Source of the DNA: Streptomyces noursei ATCC 11455
Lineage (GTDB): Bacteria; Actinomycetota; Actinomycetes; Streptomycetales; Streptomycetaceae
Length of the DNA stretch: 64,000 nt
NCBI RefSeq assembly: GCF_001704275.1
Contig: NZ_CP011533.1
Location: forward strand, 7,192,001-7,256,000
Direction of reading: 5' to 3'
Under the pieces are notes generated by a model. That model was given only the letters and a program-made list of their open reading frames with translations, did not search any database and was not told the DNA's origin. Positions 25,891-34,760 of this stretch are shown here, piece after piece (position 1 is the stretch's first letter; each line of letters opens with the position of its first letter). Made by a program: the position numbers and the translations under genes.

Positions 25891-26847
25891 TCAGGCGTGA
25901 CAGGCCGGCAGCACCCCGCCGTTCAGTTCCGCCATCGCCCCGAACCCGGCCGCCGCGTCCAGCGGCGCACCCGGCGCCGCGCCCGCCAGCTCGGCGTAGG
26001 CCCGCAGCAGGTTGGCCACCAGCCGCTCGCCCTCCGCCAGCCCCCCGAACGCCCCCGGGTCCGCCTCCCGGGCCACCTCCAGCGGCGTCCGCCCGGCCGC
26101 CCGACCCTCCCGCGCCAACTCCCCGACGTACCGCAGATACCGCTCGACCTCGTCGTAGACCTCCGGCCCGGCCACCGGACCGTGCCCCGGCACGACCGTC
26201 TCGGCGCCCAGCGACCGCAGCACCTCGATCGCCCGCAGCGACCCGCTCAGCGAGCCCATCAGGAGGAACGGCGTGCCCCCGTGGAAGATCAGGTCCCCGG
26301 TGAAGACCACCCGCTGCCGCGGCAGCCAGACGATGGTGTCGCCGGGTGTGTGCGCCGGCCCGGGGTGGATCAGGTGCACCTCCCACTCCCCGACGTGCAC
26401 GGTCAGGCGGTCCTCGAAGGTCACCTCCGGCGGGGTCAGCCGGATGTCGCCGTATGCCACCTCGGGCCACACCGCGTGCAACTGGTAGCCGGCGGCCAGC
26501 ACCTCCCGCCGGCAGGCCGCGTGCCCGATGATCGTCGCCTCCGGCGCGAACACGCCGTTGCCGTAGGTGTGGTCGCCGTGGTGGTGGGTGTTGACGAGGG
26601 TGCGGGGCGCGGGGGCGCCGCTCTCCGCGATCCGGCGGCGCAGCAGCCGCGCCCGGCGCTCGGTGGCGGCGGTGTCCACGACCAGGGTGGCGGTGCCGTC
26701 GGTGACGAACCCCGCGTTGTTCAGGCACCAGCCGCCGTCCGGCTGGACGAACGCGTGGACGCCCGGGGCGAGTTCGGTGAGGTGGGGCTCGGCGACGGCG
26801 GCGGTGCCGTTCGCGCCGGCCCCCGAAGCCTGCTGATGGTCCGTCAT
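25891..26847 (-). CDS. MBL-fold metallo-hydrolase
   Basis: A 318-residue metallo-beta-lactamase-fold protein. The metal motif NTHHHGDHTYGN (HxHxDH), later HPGPAHTPGDT, FTGDLIFHGGTPFLLMGS and VPGHGPVAG give a complete set of ligands, so it should be active. Close relatives include hydrolases annotated as cyclases or PNGase-like; the substrate is unknown. ATG at 26847 (MTDHQQ) follows GGGAGCGGA. The gene is single, with 115 bp to the upstream DUF202 gene. Confidence 0.85.
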   Translation of the reverse strand: MTDHQQASGAGANGTAAVAEPHLTELAPGVHAFVQPDGGWCLNNAGFVTDGTATLVVDTAATERRARLLRRRIAESGAPAPRTLVNTHHHGDHTYGNGVFAPEATIIGHAACRREVLAAGYQLHAVWPEVAYGDIRLTPPEVTFEDRLTVHVGEWEVHLIHPGPAHTPGDTIVWLPRQRVVFTGDLIFHGGTPFLLMGSLSGSLRAIEVLRSLGAETVVPGHGPVAGPEVYDEVERYLRYVGELAREGRAAGRTPLEVAREADPGAFGGLAEGERLVANLLRAYAELAGAAPGAPLDAAAGFGAMAELNGGVLPACHA

Positions 26848-26962
26848 GTTCCGCTCCCGGGGGATGGGTCGGTCGGTCCGTGCGGATACCGCGGCCGGCC
26901 GCCGGATCCCGGAGCCGGGCCGGTGCCGCGCGGGCCCGCTCACCGTACCGCCGTCCGCGATC

Positions 26963-27328
26963 TCACCGCCCCGGTAGCAGCAGCGCCGCGCCGCCCGCCG
27001 CCAGCCCGACCGTGCAGCCGGCCACCAGCAGGGCCAGCCGCGCCGGCAGGGCCGCCGGCCGCCCGGCCGCCATCGTCCGCATCCGCAGGTCCGCGGCGAC
27101 CGCGAACGCCACCCACACCAGCGCCACCAGCGCCGCCAGGGTCACCTCGACCGGGCCCGGCGCCCCGCTGCGCAGCACCTGCCGGCCGGCCAGCACCGCC
27201 ACCACAGCGGCCGACAGCACCGTCCGCCGCCAGGCCAGCCGGGTCCGCTCCGGCTGGAGCCCCGGGTCCCGCTCGGCCGTCGGCCGCGGCGCCCGGCCGC
27301 CCCGCCCGGCCCCCTGGGACGCGCCCAT
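26963..27328 (-). CDS. DUF202 membrane protein
   Basis: A 121-residue protein with a charged N-terminus, the family segment PERTRLAWRRTVLS, and three hydrophobic helices. The role of DUF202 proteins is unknown. ATG at 27328 follows GGGGGAA; an in-frame GTG lies at 27340. Last gene of a NUDIX-YidH-DUF202 minus-strand unit. Confidence 0.82.
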   Translation of the reverse strand: MGASQGAGRGGRAPRPTAERDPGLQPERTRLAWRRTVLSAAVVAVLAGRQVLRSGAPGPVEVTLAALVALVWVAFAVAADLRMRTMAAGRPAALPARLALLVAGCTVGLAAGGAALLLPGR

Positions 27329-27343
27329 CGCTTCCCCCACCCG

Positions 27344-27727
27344 CTAGTTCGTCCAGCCGATCAGCGTCAGCACGACCACCGCCACCGCCAGCAGCCCGAC
27401 GCACAGCGCCAGCACGGCCGGGAAGCGGGAGAGCGGCAGGTCCTCGCCGCGCCGCATCGCCCGCTCGCAGCGCACCCAGTGGTTGACCGCGCGCAGCGCG
27501 CACAGTGCCCCGCCCACCAGCAGGACGACGGTGAAGGCGAGCCGCAGGCTGCCGTGCAGCCGGGGCAGGAACTGGTCCACCGCGAAGCCCCCGCCGACCA
27601 GCGCCAGCCCGGTGCGCAGCCAGGCGAGGAAGGTCCGCTCGTTGGCGAGCGAGAACCGGTAGTCGGGGGTGGTGCCCTCCTCGCGCACCCGCCCCGGGGA
27701 GAACCACAGTCGTATGCCCGGACCCAT
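27344..27727 (-). CDS. YidH/DUF202 family membrane protein
   Basis: A 127-residue protein with the DUF202 signature NERTFLAWLRTGLALVGGG and three hydrophobic segments, related to E. coli YidH. It is the paralogue-like partner of the next gene: adjacent DUF202 pairs are common (yidG/yidH in E. coli), and the function is unknown. Starts 4 bases after the NUDIX stop. Confidence 0.85.
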   Translation of the reverse strand: MGPGIRLWFSPGRVREEGTTPDYRFSLANERTFLAWLRTGLALVGGGFAVDQFLPRLHGSLRLAFTVVLLVGGALCALRAVNHWVRCERAMRRGEDLPLSRFPAVLALCVGLLAVAVVVLTLIGWTN

Positions 27728-27731
27728 CGGC

Positions 27732-28283
27732 TCAGCCCTCCCCGGCCGCCCGCCGGGCCGTCAGCTCCCGGTACGCGGCCAGCCCGTCCGGGGTCCACGG
27801 CCACACGTCCAGCTGTCGGGCCAGCTCCTCCTCGGACAGGAAGGCGTGCCAGTCGATCTCCGCCTTCTGGGGCGCCACCGGAAGCGTGCAGCGCACCTGG
27901 TAGACCGCCGACCACCAGGTGTGTTCGGGCGTCTCGTACAGGAAGCGGAACAGCGGCTCCGGGCGCGGCAGCCCGGACACCCCGAGCTCCTCCTCGGCCT
28001 CCCGCAGCGCCGCCTGGTCATAGCTCTCGCCGGTGCCCACCACACCGCCCACGAACATGTCGTAGTGCGAGGGGAACACCAGCTTCCGGGGCGTCCGCCG
28101 GTGCACGAAGATCCGGTCCTCGGCGTCCCGGACCAGGATGAACGCGCACCGGGTGCGCAGCCGGCGGGCGTACGCCACTGCCCGCGGGGCCTGCCCCACG
28201 ACCCGGTCCTGCTCGTCGACGACATCGAGGACTTCGTCCGCGTTGAGCGGCTCCTGCGCGGTGCGCGGTCGCTGATCGGTCAT
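27732..28283 (-). CDS. NUDIX hydrolase
   Basis: A 183-residue NUDIX protein with a complete Nudix box: GGVVGTGESYDQAALREA followed by EEELGV, holding the catalytic REAEEEL. The flanking features (RRTPRKLVFPSHYDMFVGG) place it near the isopentenyl-diphosphate isomerase-like/YfcD group of NUDIX enzymes. Cleaves nucleoside diphosphate-X or related diphosphates; the substrate is not defined. First gene of a three-gene unit. Confidence 0.88.
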   Translation of the reverse strand: MTDQRPRTAQEPLNADEVLDVVDEQDRVVGQAPRAVAYARRLRTRCAFILVRDAEDRIFVHRRTPRKLVFPSHYDMFVGGVVGTGESYDQAALREAEEELGVSGLPRPEPLFRFLYETPEHTWWSAVYQVRCTLPVAPQKAEIDWHAFLSEEELARQLDVWPWTPDGLAAYRELTARRAAGEG

Positions 28284-28347
28284 GGGGCCATCGAACCACC
28301 CGTGGCGGCGCGCGGACGTGCCGGGGACGCCGCCACCGGTCTTCGGC

Positions 28348-29808
<1,461 letters not shown>

Positions 29809-29918
29809 ATAAAGGGGGAAGGGGCGGCGGTGTGTCGGTCGGCGCGCGGCGCGGCCGGCGTGGCGCGGCTGCGCGCGCAGGACGGTGGACACGGCGGGCG
29901 GGACTTCGTGGACGCGCC

Positions 29919-30815
29919 CTAGCGGGGCTGGAGCTCCCGCGAGGAGTCGGTCGCCCCGGCCCCCGGCGGCATCGCCGGATGGCTGCCGATCAGTACGATC
30001 CCCGCCACCACCGCGGCGATCCCGGCCGCCTGGAAGGCCAGCGCCCCGGGCGTCACCCGCAGCTGGTCGCCGAGGAAGCCCACCCCGCAGGCGATGCCCG
30101 CCAGCGGCTGGGCGGCGGTCAGTGCGGGCAGCGACATCCGCAGCGGCGCCGACTCGAAGGCGCTCTGCACCATCACCAGCGCCAGCACCCCGAGCACCAC
30201 GATCGCGTACGGGTGCCAGCTCGTCAGCAGCGCGCGCCAGCCGCCCGCGCCGAACCGCAGGCCGCTGATCCGGGTCAGCGCGTCCTGCAGCCCGTACAGC
30301 AGTCCGGCCGCCACCCCCAGCAGTGCGGCCTCCAGGCTCACATGCACCCGCTCCCGCTTGGCGATCGCCGCCAGCAGCAGGGCGGCGGACAGCACCCCGC
30401 CCATGATCAGCCACTGGGCCAGCTGCCCCACCTCGCTGTTGCGCCCGCCGTGCGGCTGCCCGGCCACGATGAACGCGGTCACCCCGCCCGCCAGCAGGCA
30501 CAGGCCGGCCCAGCCGCTGTGGCCCAGTCGCTGCCGGGAGAGCCGGCGCGCCAGCGCCATCGCGAACAGCAGGTTGGTCGCCATCAGCGGTTCGACCAGG
30601 GTGATGTCGCCCATCCCCAGCGCCACCGCGCCCAGCGCCATCCCCGTCACCATCAGCACGATTCCGGCCACCCAGCGCGGCATCCGCACCAGGTCCAGCA
30701 GCAGCCGGAAGGAGAGGTAGTCCTGCGGCGGGGCGTGCTGCGCCGCGATCTGCTGGAGGACGAACCCGGTGCCCAGACAGCAAGCCGCGGCAAGGGCGAG
30801 CAGGATCACCGTCAC
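29919..30815 (-). CDS. DMT-family transporter (EamA-like)
   Basis: A 298-residue protein with about ten hydrophobic segments and internal duplication, typical of drug/metabolite exporters of the EamA type. Motifs include GMGDITLVEPLMATNLLFAMALARRL. GTG at 30815 (MTVILLALA) follows GAGGT at 7 bases; the longer ATG frame is not supported. Divergent from the ArsR-type regulator, so it may share its operators. Confidence 0.82.
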   Translation of the reverse strand: MTVILLALAAACCLGTGFVLQQIAAQHAPPQDYLSFRLLLDLVRMPRWVAGIVLMVTGMALGAVALGMGDITLVEPLMATNLLFAMALARRLSRQRLGHSGWAGLCLLAGGVTAFIVAGQPHGGRNSEVGQLAQWLIMGGVLSAALLLAAIAKRERVHVSLEAALLGVAAGLLYGLQDALTRISGLRFGAGGWRALLTSWHPYAIVVLGVLALVMVQSAFESAPLRMSLPALTAAQPLAGIACGVGFLGDQLRVTPGALAFQAAGIAAVVAGIVLIGSHPAMPPGAGATDSSRELQPR

Positions 30816-30970
30816 GTCGCACACCTCGTATCGCGCGGGGCGGGGGATGCGCCCGAGGATAGTCAGCCACGGTGGCCGAAACGCGGCCGTCGACCCCGCC
30901 ATTCTCGCGCGCACCCGTCTGTACCACCGACCACCGGCCGTTGCGGGCAACGGACCCCGTTCGCAGCCGG

Positions 30971-30990
30971 TTGCAGAGGACTCTTTGCAG
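30971..30990. promoter_or_regulatory. ArsR-type operator, copy 1
   Basis: TTGCAGAGGACTCTTTGCAG matches the perfect palindrome at 30999-31018 in 16 of 20 positions; centres 28 bp apart, close to three helical turns. Confidence 0.6.
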
Positions 30991-30998
30991 AGAAACCC

Positions 30999-31018
30999 AT
31001 GCAGAGAACTCTCTGCAT
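30999..31018. promoter_or_regulatory. ArsR-type operator, copy 2 (perfect palindrome)
   Basis: ATGCAGAGAACTCTCTGCAT has perfect 9-base arms around AC. It ends 3 bases before the -10-like TACGCT (31022-31027), so binding would occlude the promoter of the regulator-MFS operon. Confidence 0.7.
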
Positions 31019-31021
31019 CCC

Positions 31022-31027
31022 TACGCT
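31022..31027 (+). promoter_or_regulatory. -10 box for a leaderless regulator-MFS transcript
   Basis: TACGCT lies 6 bases before the ATG at 31034, and no ribosome site precedes that ATG, so transcription probably starts at or near the start codon. Confidence 0.5.
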
Positions 31028-31033
31028 GAGGCC

Positions 31034-31810
31034 ATGACGACCCACGACGAGGGGCCGTGCGTCGAGGTGCCCCAGGGCGACGTGCCCCGGGGCGCCCCGT
31101 CGAGCCGCGGACCGGACGACAGCGCCGCCGCCCCCGCGCGGCGCCCCACCCGCCGGATGGACGCCCGCAGCCTGCGCGGCCTCGCCCACCCGCTGCGGAT
31201 GCGCATCCTGGAACTGCTGACCCTCGACGGCCCGGATACCGCCACCGGGCTCTCCCGGCGGCTCGGCGAGAACACCGGCACGGTCAGCTGGCACCTGCGC
31301 CAGCTCGCCGCACACGACTTCATCGAGGAGGAGGCCGGCCGCGGCACCCGGCGCGAGCGCTGGTGGCGGGCGGTCGCGGTCTCCCGCCAGCTCAACACCA
31401 CGGACTTCCGCGACGATCCGGACGCCCGCGGCCCGCTCTCGGTCTACGTCCACGAACTCGTCCAGCAGCACTTCCACCAGGTCGTCGGCTACCTCGCCGA
31501 GGACTGGGGCCCGGAGTGGCGCGACGCCGGCGCCATCGTGCAGTGGCACGACCTCAGGCTGACGCCCGATCAGTTGGCGGCGCTGAACAAGGAGATGGAG
31601 GACGTCGTCGACCGGCACCGGGCCGCCGCGCGGGCCGCGGCGGTCGAGCAGGCGTCCGCGACTCCCGGCGCGAGTGCCGCGCGGCCCGTCATCGTCCAGC
31701 TCCAGTCCTTCCCCCGGACGTCGCGGGCGGACCGCTCGGCGCGGTCGGACGCCGCCGCGCACCCGGACCGCGCCGACCGAGCGGACGACGCCGGGCGGGC
31801 CGGGCGGTGA
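31034..31810 (+). CDS. ArsR-type (HTH-20) winged-helix regulator
   Basis: A 258-residue protein. After a Pro/Ala-rich leader, residues 52-130 form a winged helix (SLRGLAHPLRMRILELLTLDGPDTAT, GENTGTVSWHLRQLAAHDFI). The C-terminal half has a helical domain with HDLRLTPDQLAALNKEMEDV, as seen in regulators next to MFS exporters. Its stop overlaps the MFS start (GTGA). The last 45 residues are low-complexity Arg/Ala/Asp. It most likely represses the operon through the two upstream palindromes. Confidence 0.85.
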   Translation: MTTHDEGPCVEVPQGDVPRGAPSSRGPDDSAAAPARRPTRRMDARSLRGLAHPLRMRILELLTLDGPDTATGLSRRLGENTGTVSWHLRQLAAHDFIEEEAGRGTRRERWWRAVAVSRQLNTTDFRDDPDARGPLSVYVHELVQQHFHQVVGYLAEDWGPEWRDAGAIVQWHDLRLTPDQLAALNKEMEDVVDRHRAAARAAAVEQASATPGASAARPVIVQLQSFPRTSRADRSARSDAAAHPDRADRADDAGRAGR

Positions 31811-33093
31811 GCGGCCTGCTCCGTCGCCACCGCGACTTCCGGCTGCTGTGGTGCGGCGAGACCGCGGGCAGGTTCGGCACCGCGGTCACCGGGGTGGCGA
31901 TGCCGCTGACGGCGGTCGCCGCACTGCGCGCCGACACCTTCGCGGTCGGCCTGCTGAGCGCCTGCGGCTGGCTGCCCTGGCTGCTGATCGGGCTGCCGGT
32001 CGGGGTCTGGGTGGACCGCACCCGCCGCCGCCCCCTGATGCTGGGCGCCGCCGCGCTCTCCCTGGCGGTGTTCGTCGCCGTCCCGGTCCTCGCCCGGTGC
32101 GGCGGGCTCGGCCTCGGCGTGCTGGGCGGCGCGGCCCTGCTGAGCGGCGCCGCCGCGGTGGTCTTCCAGACCGCCTACAGCGCCTACCTCCCCGGTCTGC
32201 TCGCCCCCGCCGACCAGGCCGAGGGCAACGCCAAACTGCACGGCAGCGCCTCCGCGGCGCAGCTCGTCGGGCAGGGCGCGGGCGGCTTCCTGGTCCAACT
32301 CGTCGGCGCCGCCAACGGATTGCTCGCCACCGCGGCCACCTTCCTGGTCTCGCTGCTCTGCCTGCTCGGCATCCGGCACCGGGAACCGCGCCCGGACCGC
32401 ACGGGGGAGCGCGCCCGGCGGTCCCTGCGCGCCGAGGTCGCCGAGGGGCTGCGGCTGGTCTCCGGCGACGTCTGGCTCCGCACCCTGACGCTCTTCGGCG
32501 CCGCCTCCAACCTCGCCCTGATGGGGTACCAGTCGATCCTGCCGGTCTTCCTGGTCCGCACGGCCGGGCTGTCGCCGGGCACCGTCGGCACCCTGCTGGC
32601 GATGGCCGGCACCGGCGGGATCGCGGGCGCCCTCGCGGTCCGCCGGGTCGCCGCCCGGATCGGCACCGCCCGCGCCACCCTGCTCTTCGAACTCGGCCTG
32701 CCCGCCGCGGCGTTGCTCATCCCGCTCACCACCTCCGGGCCCGGCGTCGTCCTGTACGCCGTCGGCGGCTTCGGGATCTGCGCGGGAGTGGTCGGCGGCA
32801 ACATCCTCAAGGTGAGCTTCCAGCAGGCGTACTGCCCGCCGGCGCTGCTCGGCCGGGTGACCGCCAGCGCCGCCTTCCTCAACTACGGCACGCTGCCGCT
32901 GGGCGCCCTGCTCGGCGGTGCGCTCGGCACGGCGCTCGGCGTCCGCACGGCCCTGTGGATCACCACCGCGGGCGTCCCGCTCGCCGCCCTGATGCTGCTG
33001 GCCTCGCCGATCCGTACGGCCCGCGACCTGCCCTCCCGCCGTGCGGCGGAGAGCGCCGACGCGCCCGACGGCGACCGCCTCGCGCGGCCCTGA
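31807..33093 (+). CDS. MFS transporter (MefA/enterobactin-exporter-like, drug efflux)
   Basis: A 428-residue protein with about 12 helices. FRLLWCGETAGRFGTAVTGVAMPLTAV and LPVGVWVDRTRRRPLML are typical of the MFS-3 (macrolide/siderophore exporter) group. Coupled by GTGA overlap to the ArsR-type regulator, which suggests inducible export of a small hydrophobic compound. The substrate is unknown. Confidence 0.86.
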   Translation: MSGLLRRHRDFRLLWCGETAGRFGTAVTGVAMPLTAVAALRADTFAVGLLSACGWLPWLLIGLPVGVWVDRTRRRPLMLGAAALSLAVFVAVPVLARCGGLGLGVLGGAALLSGAAAVVFQTAYSAYLPGLLAPADQAEGNAKLHGSASAAQLVGQGAGGFLVQLVGAANGLLATAATFLVSLLCLLGIRHREPRPDRTGERARRSLRAEVAEGLRLVSGDVWLRTLTLFGAASNLALMGYQSILPVFLVRTAGLSPGTVGTLLAMAGTGGIAGALAVRRVAARIGTARATLLFELGLPAAALLIPLTTSGPGVVLYAVGGFGICAGVVGGNILKVSFQQAYCPPALLGRVTASAAFLNYGTLPLGALLGGALGTALGVRTALWITTAGVPLAALMLLASPIRTARDLPSRRAAESADAPDGDRLARP

Positions 33094-33174
33094 GTCGCCG
33101 TCCCGCTCGCCGGGCTCGCCGGGTGCACTGGCTGCGCCGGCTGCACAACGACCGGGATCCCGCGGCCGGTCGGA

Positions 33175-33267
33175 CCGGTCCCGTCATTCGGCCCGGTCCC
33201 GTCATTCGGCTTGGTCATCCGGCGGCCCGGTCATCCGGCTCCGTCACCCGGTCCCGTCACCCGGCCC
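33175..33267. repeat. Imperfect GGTCCCGTCATTCGGC-type tandem repeats
   Basis: Five to six degenerate units of about 11-18 bases (forms such as CCGGTCCCGTCATTCGGC, CCGGTCATCCGGC, CCGTCACCCGG) lie in the gap between the convergent MFS and response-regulator genes. No spacer regularity, so not CRISPR. Confidence 0.6.
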
Positions 33268-34075
33268 ACGGCCGGTTCCGGAGGACGCCCGGCGCGGCAC
33301 CGGCCGCCCCGCCCACCGGCACCGTCTCCCCGGCGGGTGCGCCCGCGCCCGCCGGGACCGCCTCGTCGCCCCCGGCACCGAAGCGGTAGCCGGACCCCCA
33401 CACCTCCGTCAGCGGACCCGGCGCGTCCGGTCCCGCCGCCAGTTCCGTCCGCAGCCGCGCCAGCAGCGCCGCCACCGCCGACAGATCGCCGAAGTCCCGC
33501 CCCCAGACCCGCCGGAGCAACTGCTCCCGGGAGAAGACCCGCCCCGGGTGCCGCATCAGGAACACCAGCAGCGCGAACTCGTCCGCCGTCAGGGAGAGTT
33601 CCCGGCCGGCCCGCGCCGCCCGCCCGGTCCCGGGATCGGCGGTCAGGTCCCCGGCCCGCAGGACGGGCGCGGCCTCGGCGCCCTTCGCCGCACGCCCGGC
33701 CCGGCGCAGCGCCTCGGCCACCCGCGCGACCAGCTCCGGCGCCCCGGCGCGGCCCGCCGCCGCTCCTGCCGCCCCGCCGCCCGCGGTCAACGACACCACG
33801 GGGACCGGCGCCCGAGCGCCGCTGCGCAGCCGGCGGCGCAGCCCCAGACCGTGGATCCCCGGCAGCGCCGGATCGAGGACGACGACGTGCGGACGGAAGT
33901 CCGCGGCCAGTTCGAGGGCGGTGAAGCCGTCGGTGGCGTACGCGGTGGTGTGGCCGGCGCGGGCCAGAGCCGCGGTGGCGGCCGTGGCGACGGCCGGGTC
34001 GTCCGCGACCACCAGGACGCGGTGCAAAGGCCCCGGTGCCGGATCCGGGGGAGCGGGCGGCACTGCCCGGCGCAC
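33257..34075 (-). CDS. Atypical OmpR-type response regulator
   Basis: A 272-residue protein. The receiver (residues 18-125) keeps the acidic pair Asp25/Asp26 and phospho-acceptor Asp68 (VVVLDPALPG), and Thr/Ser around 95-97, but the conserved Lys of the beta5 strand is missing and the loop after it is Gly/Ala-rich. Residues 140-235 are a complete winged-helix output domain (LTADEFALLVFLMRHPGRVFSREQLL, WGSGYRFG). GTG at 34075. No histidine kinase gene is near, so it is an orphan; a phosphorylation-independent mode is possible. Confidence 0.82.
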   Translation of the reverse strand: MRRAVPPAPPDPAPGPLHRVLVVADDPAVATAATAALARAGHTTAYATDGFTALELAADFRPHVVVLDPALPGIHGLGLRRRLRSGARAPVPVVSLTAGGGAAGAAAGRAGAPELVARVAEALRRAGRAAKGAEAAPVLRAGDLTADPGTGRAARAGRELSLTADEFALLVFLMRHPGRVFSREQLLRRVWGRDFGDLSAVAALLARLRTELAAGPDAPGPLTEVWGSGYRFGAGGDEAVPAGAGAPAGETVPVGGAAGAAPGVLRNRPWAG

Positions 34076-34205
34076 CGTTCAGCCCGCCGTTCCCGGAAGG
34101 CGCGTCCGGCGGCGCGCCGTCAGGAGGGACCGCATACCTCCAGCCAACACCCGTCGGCCCGCCGCCGCGCGCCGAGGCCGGGTCCCGCCCGGCCGGGGCT
34201 CCCCG

Positions 34206-34613
34206 CTACTTCTCCAACTGCTCCCGCACCCGCCGGGACACCGTCAGCGCGTACAGGTCCAGCACGCCGGGCGGCTCCGCCAGGCCCGGCCCGCCGGCCC
34301 GCACCCAGGCGGCGATGTCCGCCAGCGCGTCGTCGTCGTTGACCAGCCCCAGCCACACCGGCCGCCCGCCCGCGGCCCGCCCGGCCGCCGAGGGCTGCAC
34401 CACGACCACGTTCGCCTGGTCGCAGACGTCCAGGCACTCCGAGGCGCGGACCGGCGCCGCCCCGTCCAGCGCGGCCCGCAGCCGCGGTATCTGCCCGGTG
34501 TGGTCGACCCCCGGGATCTTCGCCGCGTCACCGCAGCAGCAGCCGCGGCAGACGGTCACCCGGCACTGTTGCGCGGTGGCCCGCTCCGCCCGCCCGGCAC
34601 GCTTTTCGATCAT
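34206..34613 (-). CDS. Thioredoxin-like [2Fe-2S] ferredoxin-domain protein
   Basis: A 135-residue protein. CRVTVCRGCCCGDA near residue 17 and CLDVCDQANVVVV near residue 60 hold the four-cysteine pattern of thioredoxin-like [2Fe-2S] ferredoxins, followed by the usual DDDALADIAAWVRAGGPG helix. Small electron carrier or iron-sulphur protein of unknown partner. Divergent from a P450 with 147 bp between the starts; an electron-transfer link is possible but not shown. Confidence 0.82.
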   Translation of the reverse strand: MIEKRAGRAERATAQQCRVTVCRGCCCGDAAKIPGVDHTGQIPRLRAALDGAAPVRASECLDVCDQANVVVVQPSAAGRAAGGRPVWLGLVNDDDALADIAAWVRAGGPGLAEPPGVLDLYALTVSRRVREQLEK

Positions 34614-34735
34614 CGGGCCATGCTACGTGCCGCCGCCGCGCCGCCCGCCGGCTCCCGGCCACCCGCCCCACCGCCCCCGGTCGCCCCTCCTGGCCACCCG
34701 TTACCCACTCGACGCCGGGGTACGACATTCCCGGG

Positions 34736-34758
34736 CCCGTTCCTGGATAGGAATCGGG
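34736..34758 (+). promoter_or_regulatory. Palindrome over the P450 ribosome-binding site
   Basis: CCCGTTCCT (34736-34744), loop GGAT, then AGGAA-T-CGGG: nine paired bases with one bulge. AGGA at 34749-34752 is also the Shine-Dalgarno of the P450 at 34761, so this could be a hairpin that hides the ribosome site or an operator. Confidence 0.5.
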
Positions 34759-34760
34759 GC

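Noticed and set aside
33175..33267. Tandem repeats that might suggest a CRISPR array
   Set aside because: Units are short, degenerate and directly adjacent; there are no spacers of constant length and no cas genes.
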